Counted from the first letter of the stretch, positions 1 through 8,026 are shown. The stretch is DNA of 64,000 nt from Tessaracoccus sp. (GCF_016714275.1 NZ_JADJNP010000008.1:14657-78656), one strand, 5' to 3'. Made by a program: numbers and translations. Notes: generated from the sequence alone by a model not told the origin.

Positions 1-34
1 GGCGCCCACGGCGCGGCAGACGGCGGCCGGCAGG

Positions 35-240
35 TCACGTCCAAGGTATACGCACCCGCACCGTCGGCAGCGCTTCCAGATCGACGGCCGTGTCTGTGCG
101 GCCGGCAACCAACACATACGGTGCAGGAGCCGCGTAGGCACGCCGCGCATCGCGTCGCGCAGGATCAAGTGCCACGCCAAGACATACTCGGGACGGTTCA
201 ACGGCCCCCGGCAGCGGATCAGGTGCGGCTGTGGATTCAC
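35..240 (-). pseudogene. Unknown gene with a frame break near the window edge
   Basis: Starts at a GTG whose GTGA overlaps the stop of the gene at 237-608, the coupling style used throughout this window. The first ~45 codons (beginning VNPQPHLIRCRG) are coding-like. Coding character then moves to another frame, which contains VLVAGRTDTAVDLEALP and stops at 37-35. One indel near 130-150 would join them. The GC-rich third positions in both segments argue that both are real. No function recognised. Confidence 0.4.
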
Positions 241-608
241 GCCGGCCACTGGTGCTCCTGATCGTCGACGCCGAGCGCCCAGACCGTACCGTCCGCGAAC
301 ACGTCGATGACTGTTACCTCGACGCTGCGGAACATGATCGATGCGGGGTCGTCGAAGCACTCGGCGATGAGCCCACCGTCGCCCGTCGGGAACCACCGGA
401 TCCGCGTCGGCAGCTCGTCCGCGACCCGGCGTGCAGCCGTGATCGCCGCCGCCTTCGGGACGCACGGACACGTCTCGGGGCTTGTCCGCGGCGGCGGCCG
501 GTAGCCGCAGTCGGTGTGCCAGCAGGTCGTGATGGCGGCGATCTCGTCGATCTGCGCCTGCATGTCGAGGATGGCTGTACAGGGCGTACAGCTTCCCAAC
601 CGCGTCAT
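237..608 (-). CDS. Small CxxC protein, unknown function
   Basis: 123 residues from an ATG overlapping the preceding stop (ATGA). The N-terminus carries CTPCTAILDMQAQIDEIAA, which closely matches the CxxC plus amphipathic helix (CSSCNTAILEMQNQI) of the tail-anchored protein at 17277-17990. Further cysteines follow (C-x6-C and a CPC). The C-terminal half ends VFADGTVWALGVDD and looks like a small beta domain. It may share a partner or a fold element with the membrane proteins. Function unknown. Confidence 0.7.
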   Translation of the reverse strand: MTRLGSCTPCTAILDMQAQIDEIAAITTCWHTDCGYRPPPRTSPETCPCVPKAAAITAARRVADELPTRIRWFPTGDGGLIAECFDDPASIMFRSVEVTVIDVFADGTVWALGVDDQEHQWPA

Positions 609-934
609 GTCCGTGATTCCCCCGACGGTGCTGCGTCTGTCCGCAGCCACCGTTCTAGCTCGCTGCGCTCGAACATCATGATCCGCCGCCGCGTGACGCG
701 GCCGCACGGCCGGAGCTGACCGCCGGCGACGGCGCGCTCGAGCGTCGAGCGGCTGAGCCCCGTGAACGTCACCGCACGGTTCATCGTGAGCATCGGCAGC
801 TCGGCGAGCGAGACGGGCGACGCTGACGTACGCGTGGGCGGGCGCTTGAGCGGACGGCGGCGTGGCACGTCGGCATAGTCCGTTGTTCCGTCAATGGCCG
901 TCAATGGCCATCCTTGAGATTCTTTGGACTTCAA
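605..934 (-). CDS. Excisionase/MerR-type helix-turn-helix DNA-binding protein
   Basis: 109 residues. Residues ~48-98 read MLTMNRAVTFTGLSRSTLER followed by a basic wing and FERSELERWL, the HTH_17 layout of phage excisionases and prophage regulators. The N-terminal ~40 residues are basic and disordered. The longest start is TTG at 934; an internal ATG just before the HTH is possible. It is divergent from the structural operon (992 onward), so repression of that promoter or excision with the integrase at 45 kb are both plausible roles. Confidence 0.72.
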   Translation of the reverse strand: MKSKESQGWPLTAIDGTTDYADVPRRRPLKRPPTRTSASPVSLAELPMLTMNRAVTFTGLSRSTLERAVAGGQLRPCGRVTRRRIMMFERSELERWLRTDAAPSGESRT

Positions 935-955
935 ACGATTTCGCGTACTTAGAGC

Positions 956-984
956 TTGATTGGAGCCTGGCGACCCGCTAGTCT
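956..984 (+). promoter_or_regulatory. Sigma70-like promoter of the structural operon
   Basis: TTGATT (956-961), 17-base spacer, TAGTCT (979-984), then 7 bases to the ATG at 992. The predicted transcript starts at or next to the ATG, so the first structural mRNA would be leaderless. Confidence 0.7.
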
Positions 985-991
985 ACTGACA

Positions 992-1618
992 ATGACTCGC
1001 CACGGCGCTCTCCAGCACTACCTCCGTCCCGACGGTGTGTACATCACGAGCGTGCTGCAGCCGTTCGCGAACTTCAACCCCGTGCCGGACACCAACGCCG
1101 TCGCCGCGAGCTTCGTCTCGCCCGGCGCGCTGGCCGGCCCGGTCGCGCTCTGGGGCTGCAACGGCGGCGTCGGTTGTGCGCCGGCCCTGGGTTCGATGAA
1201 GTCGCGGTGGCAGGCCTTCAAGGCCAAGGTCCAGCTCAACCTGCAGACCCAACGGCTTCGCCGTACCGCGCGCGCCGTGGCCGTGACCGCGCCCGGTCAG
1301 GTCACCACGGTCGACACCTCGCCGCGGCCGCCCAACGCCAACGTCGCGGCCATCGCCGTGACCAGCGGCTGGGCGCCGACGCCGCAGTCGCCGAAGTCCG
1401 ACGCCGCGATGGTCTACATGCCGGCGCAGGGTGATCCGCCCGCGCGCGGCCCCGTCGCGACCGGCGTCGCGATGGCGCAGAACCAGGCCGCGTTCCCCCA
1501 GAACTTCTGGAACCGCGTCATCCGCGACGGGCTCCCGCCCGTCGTCGCGGCGCGCGCCGAGGAAGACGTCCTGACCAAGTGGTTCGGCGTCAAGAGCCCG
1601 ACCGGAGCGGGCTACTGA
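992..1618 (+). CDS. Putative virion protein, first gene of structural operon
   Basis: 208 residues, start fixed by the promoter 7 bases upstream. The N-terminal ~75 residues are beta-rich (YITSVLQPFANFNPVPD); there is a basic segment around MKSRWQAFKAKVQ, then a Pro/Ala-rich middle. Two internal cysteines (CNGGVGC). No family recognised. Its place at the head of the operon with the capsid candidates is the basis for calling it structural. Confidence 0.62.
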   Translation: MTRHGALQHYLRPDGVYITSVLQPFANFNPVPDTNAVAASFVSPGALAGPVALWGCNGGVGCAPALGSMKSRWQAFKAKVQLNLQTQRLRRTARAVAVTAPGQVTTVDTSPRPPNANVAAIAVTSGWAPTPQSPKSDAAMVYMPAQGDPPARGPVATGVAMAQNQAAFPQNFWNRVIRDGLPPVVAARAEEDVLTKWFGVKSPTGAGY

Positions 1619-1809
1619 TGGCCGCCGCGATCACGCTGGACGGCCCGCCGCCCGCGGCGCCGGCGGCGAAGCCCAAGCTCGACCGCGAGGGTTGCCGATG
1701 CGTGAAGAACAAGCGCACCGGCAAGCCCGTCAAGCTCTGCCCCGTCCCCCCGTCGCCAACCCATCGCAGTGGCTGGGCCTTCGTCAAGGGTTCCTGCACT
1801 GACGACTGA
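1618..1809 (+). CDS. Small basic Cys-containing protein, structural operon
   Basis: 63 residues; the ATG overlaps the previous stop (TGATG). Proline/alanine-rich N-terminus, then a lysine-rich core GCRCVKNKRTGKPVKLC with three cysteines. Possibly a minor virion or nucleic-acid-binding protein, by position only. Confidence 0.6.
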   Translation: MAAAITLDGPPPAAPAAKPKLDREGCRCVKNKRTGKPVKLCPVPPSPTHRSGWAFVKGSCTDD

Positions 1810-1852
1810 CCCCCGTCTCCAACCCTCACTGAACGAAAGCGAGTCCATCATC

Positions 1853-2392
1853 ATGTCCAGCCTCGGCGATTACATGCCCAACAGCCTTCTGGAGTGGTCT
1901 CCGGCCATCGGCGCCGGTGTCCAAGGTGTCGGGGCCATGTCGGCCCGGATGTTCCTCTCGCCGGACAGCTGGTTCGCCCGGCACTCCGAGGTGACCGGCG
2001 TGTTCGCCGCGGCGCTCGTCGCGGGCGGCATGGCCCTCTCGCCGAGCACCCGCGGCGCCGTCGGCGGCACCCTCGCGGGCGCCGTCGCCTCGGCGGCCCC
2101 GCGCCTGATCGAGTCGATGGTGGCCAAGGCCCCGGTCGCCGGCGTCGGCTACTACGCGGCCGAGACCGTGAACCCGATGCTCGGCATGGTCCGCGCCGAT
2201 CAGATCAACGGCCTCGGCTACGCCACCGCGCAGCCGCAGCCGCACGCCTACGGCACCGTCCCCGGCGTCGCCGGCGCGGTCGCCGGTCCGATCGCGGACA
2301 ACGGCCACGGCGCTCCGGTGAACCTGCTCGGGCCGCCCACCCACCACATGCAGCTGGCGGCGCGCTACGGCGCGACGCACATCTCGCACTGA
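1853..2392 (+). CDS. Putative virion membrane protein
   Basis: 179 residues. Small-residue-rich hydrophobic stretches occur at ~45-62 (VFAAALVAGGMAL) and ~70-85 (GGTLAGAVASAA), the composition of closely packed membrane helices. The C-terminal ~70 residues are Pro/Gly/His-rich. It lies directly upstream of the major capsid candidate in the same operon, so a virion membrane component is a reasonable inference. No homolog recognised. Confidence 0.6.
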   Translation: MSSLGDYMPNSLLEWSPAIGAGVQGVGAMSARMFLSPDSWFARHSEVTGVFAAALVAGGMALSPSTRGAVGGTLAGAVASAAPRLIESMVAKAPVAGVGYYAAETVNPMLGMVRADQINGLGYATAQPQPHAYGTVPGVAGAVAGPIADNGHGAPVNLLGPPTHHMQLAARYGATHISH

Positions 2393-2436
2393 TCCCAGTT
2401 CGACGCCGTCGGTGTTCGACGGCTGAGCCTCTGACC

Positions 2437-2484
2437 TGCGGGTGAACAGCCCGCCCTTCAACTTGCGGGTGAACAGCCCGCCCT
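2437..2484 (+). repeat. Tandem 21-bp repeat, each unit a small hairpin
   Basis: TGCGGGTGAACAGCCCGCCC occurs at 2437 and again at 2464 (27-base period; the identical block is 21 bases). Each copy can fold GCGGG with CCCGC around a 7-base loop. The pair sits just before the ribosome binding site (AGGAG) of the capsid candidate, suiting an mRNA-stabilising, processing or attenuating element. Confidence 0.6.
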
Positions 2485-2500
2485 CTCAGGAGCTACCACC

Positions 2501-3211
2501 ATGTCCATGGGCACCGTCGGCGTCGCACCCGGCACCACCACCTTCACCCTCCAGGACGGCTCGGTCATCTCGCTGGCCGACTGGGTCGACGACCGCATCT
2601 TCTCGACGATCCAGCTGTCGAACGGGCAGTCGGGCGCGCTCGAGTGCTTCGGCGCCGGCCTGTCGCAGCAGATCCCGGGCGGCACCCGCACGCTGACCTC
2701 GGCCGACACCAACCTGCAGCGCGCCGGCTCGAACGGCCTGCCGCAGGCGTACGAGCTGCTGGTCTTCTCGATCGGCATCGACTTCATCCGCGCGTGCCGT
2801 CCGCAGACCGGCGCCACCCAGCCGGTCATCGGCGACTCGGGCGGCGCGCTGTCGGAGCCGCTGCGCATGGCGACGTTCTTCGGGATCAACCGCCTGACGA
2901 ACATCCAGTTCAAGTACCGCGAGAAGACCTACAGCGAGGGCATCCCGGTCAACTTCCCGACCGGCCGCGGCGCGTACATCAACGCGACCACGTCGGACTT
3001 CGAGGTCGTGCAGAACGGCCGTCCGGACCCGCGCTCGCGCAACTCGATGGTGCTGCCGATCCGCCTGCAGGAGAACCTGAGCTTCAAGCTCGTGTTCGCC
3101 CCGCAGTCGCCGCTGGTGATCTCGCAGGACGCGACCGACGGTGGCACCGACCTGACGTTCGTCGACGCCCACGGGGAGCTCAACGGTCTCTTCAAGCGCC
3201 CGGTTGTCTAG
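2501..3211 (+). CDS. Candidate major capsid protein
   Basis: 236 residues, preceded by AGGAG 9 bases before the ATG. Beta-rich with almost no charged helices: the start MSMGTVGVAPGTTTFTLQDG, strands around FSIGIDFIRACR and IQFKYREKTYSEGIPVNF, and the end LSFKLVFAPQSPLVI. This alternation fits a jelly-roll capsid protein, but no family signature is recognisable by eye. The 5' hairpin pair and the 3' terminator suggest a strongly expressed, separately tuned transcript, as expected for a major structural protein. Confidence 0.6.
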   Translation: MSMGTVGVAPGTTTFTLQDGSVISLADWVDDRIFSTIQLSNGQSGALECFGAGLSQQIPGGTRTLTSADTNLQRAGSNGLPQAYELLVFSIGIDFIRACRPQTGATQPVIGDSGGALSEPLRMATFFGINRLTNIQFKYREKTYSEGIPVNFPTGRGAYINATTSDFEVVQNGRPDPRSRNSMVLPIRLQENLSFKLVFAPQSPLVISQDATDGGTDLTFVDAHGELNGLFKRPVV

Positions 3212-3291
3212 TTGAAATCATTGGGCTTTGAGCTGGATGTCCTCTAGCTGAAAGTCCATTGACTTCGACAGACACCGAGCGCAACCTCCAC

Positions 3292-3327
3292 GGGGTCGGG
3301 CACGTCGCCCGGCCCCGTTCGGCTTTT
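3292..3327 (+). terminator. Rho-independent-like terminator after the capsid candidate
   Basis: GGGGTCGGGC (3292-3301) pairs with GCCCGGCCCC (3307-3316) around a 5-base loop, with one G-T pair, followed by GTTCGGCTTTT. It sits between the capsid gene and the HNH gene and would reduce read-through. The 35-base-spaced motif CTAG(T/C)TGAAA near 3209 and 3244 is also repeated here. Confidence 0.6.
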
Positions 3328-3337
3328 CGGAGGTTGC

Positions 3338-4084
3338 ATGTCTGCGTTCGTCGATCTCACTGGTCAACGTTTTGGGCGGCTCGTCGTCCTTCACCGCGTC
3401 CCGCCTACGCCCGGGTCCAAACAGAAGCCGCGCTGGACCTGCAAGTGTGACTGCGGCACCCTGCGGATCATCGAGGGCGGGTCGCTGCGTCGCGGGATGT
3501 CAACATCGTGCGGATGCTTCCAACGGGAAGACATGGCGCGGCGGCGGACGACGCACGGCCTGCGGCGCCTGGCGCCCGGTGTGGCGCCCGGCGGCGATGC
3601 GCGGGCATCGCGGTCGTCGACGTACGCGTCGTGGGCAAACATGCGGGCACGTTGCAACACGCCGGGTGCGGCCGGCTACGCCAACTACGGCGGTCGTGGC
3701 ATCAAGGTGTGTGCACGGTGGGATAGCTTCGAGAATTTTCTTGCCGATATGGGTGAACGGCCGAAAGGAACGTCGCTCGACCGTGTCAACGCAAACGGCG
3801 ATTACGCGCCAGACAACTGTCGGTGGGCGACCCCGACCGTACAGCTGCTGAATCGGCGTGACCGGATCTCGCTCAACGCCCGCGAACAGATCATTGGGCT
3901 CTTGCGGAAGGGCGTAACGCAGGCGGAGATCGCCGAGACGTTCAACGTCAGCGCCCGGACGGTCCGGCGGATTTGGACGGCCATCCAGCTCGGTACGCCT
4001 GCGGCTAACGTCCCCTTGCTGCGGGGCGATGTTGCCGCAAACGGGACGACCGCGCCGACGCGCACCGACGAGCCCAAGGCCTAA
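3338..4084 (+). CDS. Free-standing HNH-type homing endonuclease
   Basis: 248 residues. N-terminal LTGQRFGRLVVLHRV followed by a CKCDCG zinc-binding segment and SCGC. The core has TYASWANMRARC, YGGRGIKVCARW, LDRVNANGDYAPDNCRWA; this is the phage HNH endonuclease family that uses LDR-N-(D/N)G-Y-P-NCRW. The C-terminal segment REQIIGLLRKGVTQAEIAET is a helix-turn-helix, probably for target recognition. It is inserted between the two capsid candidates behind its own terminator, typical of an intron-less homing gene. Confidence 0.85.
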   Translation: MSAFVDLTGQRFGRLVVLHRVPPTPGSKQKPRWTCKCDCGTLRIIEGGSLRRGMSTSCGCFQREDMARRRTTHGLRRLAPGVAPGGDARASRSSTYASWANMRARCNTPGAAGYANYGGRGIKVCARWDSFENFLADMGERPKGTSLDRVNANGDYAPDNCRWATPTVQLLNRRDRISLNAREQIIGLLRKGVTQAEIAETFNVSARTVRRIWTAIQLGTPAANVPLLRGDVAANGTTAPTRTDEPKA

Positions 4085-4283
4085 GCTGTTCCCTCGGCGC
4101 CGCCCCCGACGGCCGCCCCTAGCCCAAACCAAAGGCTCCACATAGGCTCCCCAAACGCCCCCGGAGCTGGCATACTCTCACCCAGGCTCTCACCCAGGCT
4201 CGCGCCCAGGCTCTCGCAGGCTCGGGCTCAGGCTCCTCCAGCTCCCTGAGCCTTCCCTCTCTCTCGAAAGGACCGCCACCACC
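4085..4283 (+). promoter_or_regulatory. Leader region of second capsid transcript
   Basis: About 200 bases without a credible gene. It holds the 12-bp repeat array at 4176-4245 and ends in GAAAGGACC, a ribosome binding site 8 bases before the ATG at 4284. A promoter near GGCATACTCT (4169-4178) is possible but weak. Confidence 0.4.
4176..4245 (+). repeat. Degenerate 12-bp tandem repeat (TCTCACCCAGGC)
   Basis: Two exact copies (4176-4187, 4188-4199), then progressively altered ones (TCGCGCCCAGGC, TCTCGCAGGC, TCGGGCTCAGGC). C/T-rich on the plus strand and unfolded in the RNA. Located in the untranslated leader of the second capsid candidate. Confidence 0.7.
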
Positions 4284-4787
4284 ATGGGTCGCCTCGCACA
4301 GACCTTCGCCGGCCTCCAGATCATGGACATGTTCCCGTACAACATGCCCACCGAACAGACCTTCACGACGGGGCAGACCGGCATCGCCTTCCCGAACGCG
4401 GACCTGATGAACCAGGAGGGCATGCCGTTCGCCGTCCACCGGGTCATCCCGCGGGTGAGCGCGCTCGACTCGAGCGGGCTCTTGTTGGCGACGCAACCCG
4501 ACGTCAACGTCGCCGAGGCGCTCATCAAGCTGGCCGTGCTCTGGCAGGGCTTCAACCAGAACGGCACGAAGGCGCCGACGCGGATCAGCAACCTCGTCGG
4601 CGGTTCGACGAGCGAGCGGTACTGGCGTCTGGAGGAGCCGATCGTGCTGCCCAATGCCAACGGTGTCGTCTTGACGGGCTCCTGCGACACCTTCCCTGCG
4701 TCGTTCGCGGGCTCGGGCATCATCAGCCTTCGCGTCACTCTCGTGCTCCAAGGCTTCTTCCTTCAAGTCGCGCCGCCGCGGGGCTAA
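4284..4787 (+). CDS. Candidate second capsid protein
   Basis: 167 residues, beta-rich, no membrane segment: FPYNMPTEQTFTTGQTGIAF, then FAVHRVIPRVSALDS, NLVGGSTSERYWRL and ISLRVTLVLQGFFLQ. Size and composition suit a single jelly-roll coat subunit, as in viruses with two small capsid proteins, but that is inference. It has a strong ribosome binding site and a long leader, and is followed within 3 bases by the next structural gene. Confidence 0.55.
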   Translation: MGRLAQTFAGLQIMDMFPYNMPTEQTFTTGQTGIAFPNADLMNQEGMPFAVHRVIPRVSALDSSGLLLATQPDVNVAEALIKLAVLWQGFNQNGTKAPTRISNLVGGSTSERYWRLEEPIVLPNANGVVLTGSCDTFPASFAGSGIISLRVTLVLQGFFLQVAPPRG

Positions 4788-4790
4788 CCC

Positions 4791-5102
4791 ATGATCCGGC
4801 CTTCGACCTTTGGCGTGGTCTCGGTGCCGACGATCCCGGCACCGACGCTGGGCCCGTTCTACACGGCACCAGCCGACAGCTGGATCCGGCTGCTGGTCCG
4901 CAACGTCGGCGGCAACCCCATCTACCTCGCCTTCGTCACGAGCGCGGCGAACACGACGAACGTCACGACCGATCGCTACGAGCTGCCCGCCGGGATGTCC
5001 GACGCGATCATCCTCGCGCCGCAACAGTTCATCTGCGCCGTGTCACCCGGCGGCGGTCGTCTGACCTACGCGGCCTCGGTCGCGCTGCCCGTCACGCACT
5101 GA
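4791..5102 (+). CDS. Small beta-rich putative virion protein
   Basis: 103 residues, 3 bases after the previous stop. All-beta appearance: SWIRLLVRNVGGNPIYLAFV, TNVTTDRYELPAGMSDAIIL, QFICAVSPGGGRLTYAASV. This resembles small decorating or spike-base domains found in phage particles, but no family is identified. Confidence 0.6.
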   Translation: MIRPSTFGVVSVPTIPAPTLGPFYTAPADSWIRLLVRNVGGNPIYLAFVTSAANTTNVTTDRYELPAGMSDAIILAPQQFICAVSPGGGRLTYAASVALPVTH

Positions 5103-5111
5103 GAGGAAGCC

Positions 5112-6104
5112 ATGGCCATCGGCGTCCAGTTCAACGTCAACCCGCAAGAGGCGATCCGGCTTGGCCTCACCTACTTCGACATGTACATCCGCGGGTGGGG
5201 TGGGTCGTCGGTCGTCCACGGTGACAACCAGGGGCTGATCTACCCGTTCGCGGCCACGGACGTGAAGCTCCCCGCGCCGCGGGGCATCGCGATCCACCCG
5301 CAGAGCGACATCGACCGGGTGATCATCGAGACGTCGCTCGGCGCCGGCGTGATCTCGGCGGCCCAGAAGGGTTCGGTCGCCGTCGCGGTCAACAGCCAGA
5401 GCTTCTCGCTGTCTGTCGAGGCGCCGTTGTTGCTCGCGCCGCCGATCCTGCCTGAAATCAGCAACGGCGTCGTGCCGCAGCCGACGGTGACGCTGCGCGC
5501 GCACCCGGACGCGATCTACCACCCGACCTACGCGAAGTCGGGCGGGAGCACGCTGTCGGCCTTCACGACCGCCGAGATCCCGGGGCTCACCGGCAAGTCG
5601 GCCTTCGCCGAGCCTGTGTTGGCGCTGCGGTTCTACCTCCAGACGCCACCGCTGCAGCTGGTGCGGACGCACCTGTACCAGCTGGCGCAACGGCCGGGCG
5701 GTGCGCGGCCGCTGACGCAGCCCGTGCCGGTCAACGCGGCCTCGACGCCGGGCGAGCAGCTGTTCGCGATTACGCCCGTGCACGGCCGCTGCTGCCTCAT
5801 GGCGGCGTTCCGTGCCGTCGGTTGTACGCCGAGCATTCGCGTCGCCGTCGTCGACTTCACCGAGCTTGCGCCGATCGACCCACCCGTGGTCGAGACAGCA
5901 CACGTCCAGCTCGAGCGGACGATCTACACGTCGGGTGCGCTCACCAGCAACGTTCCGGTCCAGCTGCCGGTCGCGCCCGCGGGCGACTGGCTGCTGTTCT
6001 ACTACACGCCGGCGGACGGCGACGACGGCATCCTGATGTGGACGCTGCGGTCGACGTGCGGCGGCTGCTCGGTCGCGTCGACGATGCCGGCGCCGACGCC
6101 GTGA
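5112..6104 (+). CDS. Putative virion protein (spike/vertex or minor capsid candidate)
   Basis: 330 residues, ribosome binding site GAGAGGAAG. Beta-rich with two domains: residues ~1-130 (YFDMYIRGWGGSSVVHGDN, IDRVIIETSLGAGVIS) and ~160-320 (LALRFYLQTPPLQLVRTHLY; DWLLFYYTPADGDDGILMW), ending in a CGGC motif. Last gene of the structural operon; its stop abuts the stop of the convergent minus-strand operon (6104/6105). Function inferred only from position. Confidence 0.55.
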   Translation: MAIGVQFNVNPQEAIRLGLTYFDMYIRGWGGSSVVHGDNQGLIYPFAATDVKLPAPRGIAIHPQSDIDRVIIETSLGAGVISAAQKGSVAVAVNSQSFSLSVEAPLLLAPPILPEISNGVVPQPTVTLRAHPDAIYHPTYAKSGGSTLSAFTTAEIPGLTGKSAFAEPVLALRFYLQTPPLQLVRTHLYQLAQRPGGARPLTQPVPVNAASTPGEQLFAITPVHGRCCLMAAFRAVGCTPSIRVAVVDFTELAPIDPPVVETAHVQLERTIYTSGALTSNVPVQLPVAPAGDWLLFYYTPADGDDGILMWTLRSTCGGCSVASTMPAPTP

Positions 6105-6827
6105 TCATGTCAACGCGCTGGCCGCGGTGAGCAGCCCGTCAGCGCCCGGCGGCCACACGCCGTGGTCGGTGACGTAGTGCTCCAACCCTTGCGGCCACAG
6201 GTGGTCGTGGCCCCACATGTCGCACGAGCCGAGGTATCGCTGGCACATGCGGCACAGCGCGATGCCGCGATACCGGATACCCACCTCGCCGCTGGTTAGG
6301 ATGTCGACCAGCGCCGTGCGCCTGGTAGGGTCGACTTCGACGACGTGTTCGGCCGGCCAGGGCAGCGCCGGGTTCTCGCCGTTGCCGCGCCAGAAGCCGA
6401 TCGGCGTCAGCGCGCCGGGCAGCGGGCGAAACAGGATGTCGGGCGGCTGACCGGCGATCGGGCGGCGGGTGCAGTACCCGAGGCGCGCGGCGACGTCGGT
6501 GGCCTCGGCGAGCGTGTAGCGTCCGATCGCGTCGGCAAGGCTTTGTCCGGCGCCGCCGGGGCCGTGGATCAGGTCGTGGTAGACGACGTAGTGGGCGGTG
6601 TTGCTCATGGCTTGGGGTGAGGCTGGGATTGGAGTGTTAGCGCCGACGCGTGTCGGGACCTGTGCCGACGATTTCGAGATCGGTGACGGAGCGTGCCGGT
6701 CGTGCGGTGTGCCCGAACCGCGGCACGAGCGACCTGTCGCGCGGTCGTTGTGTACGCGTACGCGCCCGTCTTTGTTGACCGCGTGTGTGCGCTCACACGC
6801 GCCGCAGACGACGTCGGGCGGCGTCAA
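6105..6827 (-). CDS. Zinc-finger N-terminus joined to unknown C-terminal domain
   Basis: An open frame runs from a TTG at 6827 that overlaps the preceding stop (TTGA). The first ~45 residues (VVCGACERTHAVNKDG, RATGRSCRGSG) match a small recurring phage zinc-binding segment: C-x2-C, basic loop, HND, C-x-GSG. After a poorly conserved linker the part from an internal ATG (6608; 167 residues, MSNTAHYVVYHDL) has a second cysteine pair, CRMCQRYLGSC. Either one 240-residue protein or two genes with a lost boundary; the ATG has no clear ribosome binding site. Confidence 0.5.
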   Translation of the reverse strand: MTPPDVVCGACERTHAVNKDGRVRVHNDRATGRSCRGSGTPHDRHAPSPISKSSAQVPTRVGANTPIPASPQAMSNTAHYVVYHDLIHGPGGAGQSLADAIGRYTLAEATDVAARLGYCTRRPIAGQPPDILFRPLPGALTPIGFWRGNGENPALPWPAEHVVEVDPTRRTALVDILTSGEVGIRYRGIALCRMCQRYLGSCDMWGHDHLWPQGLEHYVTDHGVWPPGADGLLTAASALT

Positions 6828-7003
6828 TCGTCCACCGTGCGGATGCGCGCTGCGGCGGCGTGGACCCGCGCCTTGTGCGGGTAGCGGTTGCGCCCGTGAC
6901 GATCGACGCAATTCCAGCCGGGACCCACCGTGCAGGTCGAGCAGCGCTCACGAATCACGATGGCGCGCGCGTCGTCGTCGAGCGGTCCAGACTTCACCGT
7001 CAT
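6824..7003 (-). CDS. Small zinc-finger protein
   Basis: 59 residues; ATG overlaps the previous stop (ATGA). Contains CSTCTVGPGWNCVD followed by RNRYPHKARVHAA: the C-x2-C, PG-x2-C, H-x3-R pattern of short phage DNA-binding zinc fingers. Probably nucleic-acid binding. Confidence 0.68.
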   Translation of the reverse strand: MTVKSGPLDDDARAIVIRERCSTCTVGPGWNCVDRHGRNRYPHKARVHAAAARIRTVDD

Positions 7004-7314
7004 GGCGTACACTCGATCGTGCCGACCGTCGCCTCACAGACACAGCCCTGCGCGTCGCAGGCGATCGTGGTCTTGTCGACGCAGACGCCCTGACAGTCGG
7101 GGAGGCAGTTGAGGACCATCGCATCCTTGGTGCAGGTGCACCCGGCCTCGGTGCAGGCCGGGGCCTGCCGGCTCGCGAACCCGCACCCGACGCTGGCACA
7201 GGTAATCAGCTGCGGCGGCGTCGGCGGGTCGTTGCCGGGGTCGTTGTCGGGGCAGGCGCAGGCGCCGGTGGCGAGAGTGAGGGCGAGGGTGATCAGGGTC
7301 AGCAGGGTGCGCAT
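7000..7314 (-). CDS. Small Cys-rich lipoprotein
   Basis: 104 residues with signal MRTLLTLITLALTLATGAC, whose lipobox LATGAC gives lipidation at Cys19. The mature part is extremely cysteine-rich (about 14 Cys, e.g. CTEAGCTCTKDAMVLNCLPD), implying a disulfide-stabilised external domain. Ribosome binding site GAGGACC is present. In a virus such lipoproteins can alter the host surface, for example superinfection exclusion; that role is inference. Confidence 0.75.
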   Translation of the reverse strand: MRTLLTLITLALTLATGACACPDNDPGNDPPTPPQLITCASVGCGFASRQAPACTEAGCTCTKDAMVLNCLPDCQGVCVDKTTIACDAQGCVCEATVGTIECTP

Positions 7315-7354
7315 GGTGGTGGGTCCTCGAGCTGGGTGTGGTGGGGTTGGGGTG

Positions 7355-7957
7355 TTAATACGCGCGCCGGCGTGCGCCAGCGAGGGGCCCACCGAAGGGG
7401 CCGGGTGAGGGTTGGTGGACCTTACGTTCCGTCCCGTCGCCCCATCCGCGCAGTCGGTTCGCTTCATCGAGCCAGCGTTGTGCTGCGTCGTGACTACGCA
7501 CGGCGGCGCGGTGTCGACCTGCTTCGCTATGTTCGTTGGCATTGCAGCCGGGCCGGTGGAACGCGCGAGCGCCGCAGCACGGCTCCGGGTCTTCGGCGTG
7601 CGCCACGCCGCAGGCGACGCACGTCCCGTCGTCGAGGAACGCCGCGCAGTCCGCGTCCTGGCGGTGCGTCTCGCGCGCCCGTGCCTGCGCCCAGGCGATG
7701 ACTGCCGCGATGCCGGTGTAGTGGTACGGGCCGGCCGCACCGACGGCGCCGTGACCCTGCGCAGCGAGGGCGGTCAGGCCCTTGAGCGCGTACCCGTGCG
7801 TCGTGCAGCTGGTGTACAGGTACACCGCACCGTCGGTGCCGAGCCGGCCGTACACCGGCGCACCGTCGGGCGCGTCGAGTCGACCGTGGAGCAGCGCGCC
7901 GGGGATCAGGTTGGCTGGGTCGTTCGTGACGTTCGGGAACAGGGAAGCGGCGGTCAT
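7355..7957 (-). CDS. Unknown zinc-binding protein, first gene of operon
   Basis: 200 residues, ribosome binding site GAGGAA and a good promoter upstream. Central cysteine/histidine cluster CVACGVAHAEDPEPCCGARA then HRPGC, suggestive of two zinc sites; the N-terminal part (VYGRLGTDGAVYLYTSC) is beta-like. The C-terminus is Pro/Arg-rich. No family recognised. Confidence 0.65.
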   Translation of the reverse strand: MTAASLFPNVTNDPANLIPGALLHGRLDAPDGAPVYGRLGTDGAVYLYTSCTTHGYALKGLTALAAQGHGAVGAAGPYHYTGIAAVIAWAQARARETHRQDADCAAFLDDGTCVACGVAHAEDPEPCCGARAFHRPGCNANEHSEAGRHRAAVRSHDAAQRWLDEANRLRGWGDGTERKVHQPSPGPFGGPLAGARRRAY

Positions 7958-7998
7958 GGGCAGATTCCTCGGCTGGGTTCCAACGTGTGACGCGAGCC

Positions 7999-8026
7999 AG
8001 AATAAATCATTCACACGGAAAATCAA
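7999..8026 (-). promoter_or_regulatory. Promoter for the minus operon 7957-6105
   Basis: On the minus strand TTGATT (8026-8021), 16-base spacer, TATTCT (8004-7999). It lies in one of the most AT-rich patches of the left half, about 40 bases before the ATG at 7957, with a Shine-Dalgarno in the leader. A second TTGACT lies just upstream near 8040. Confidence 0.65.

Noticed and set aside
6598..7701. Plus-strand ORF of 367 codons
   Set aside because: Opposite three genes linked by overlaps, including a clear lipoprotein; Arg-rich low complexity.
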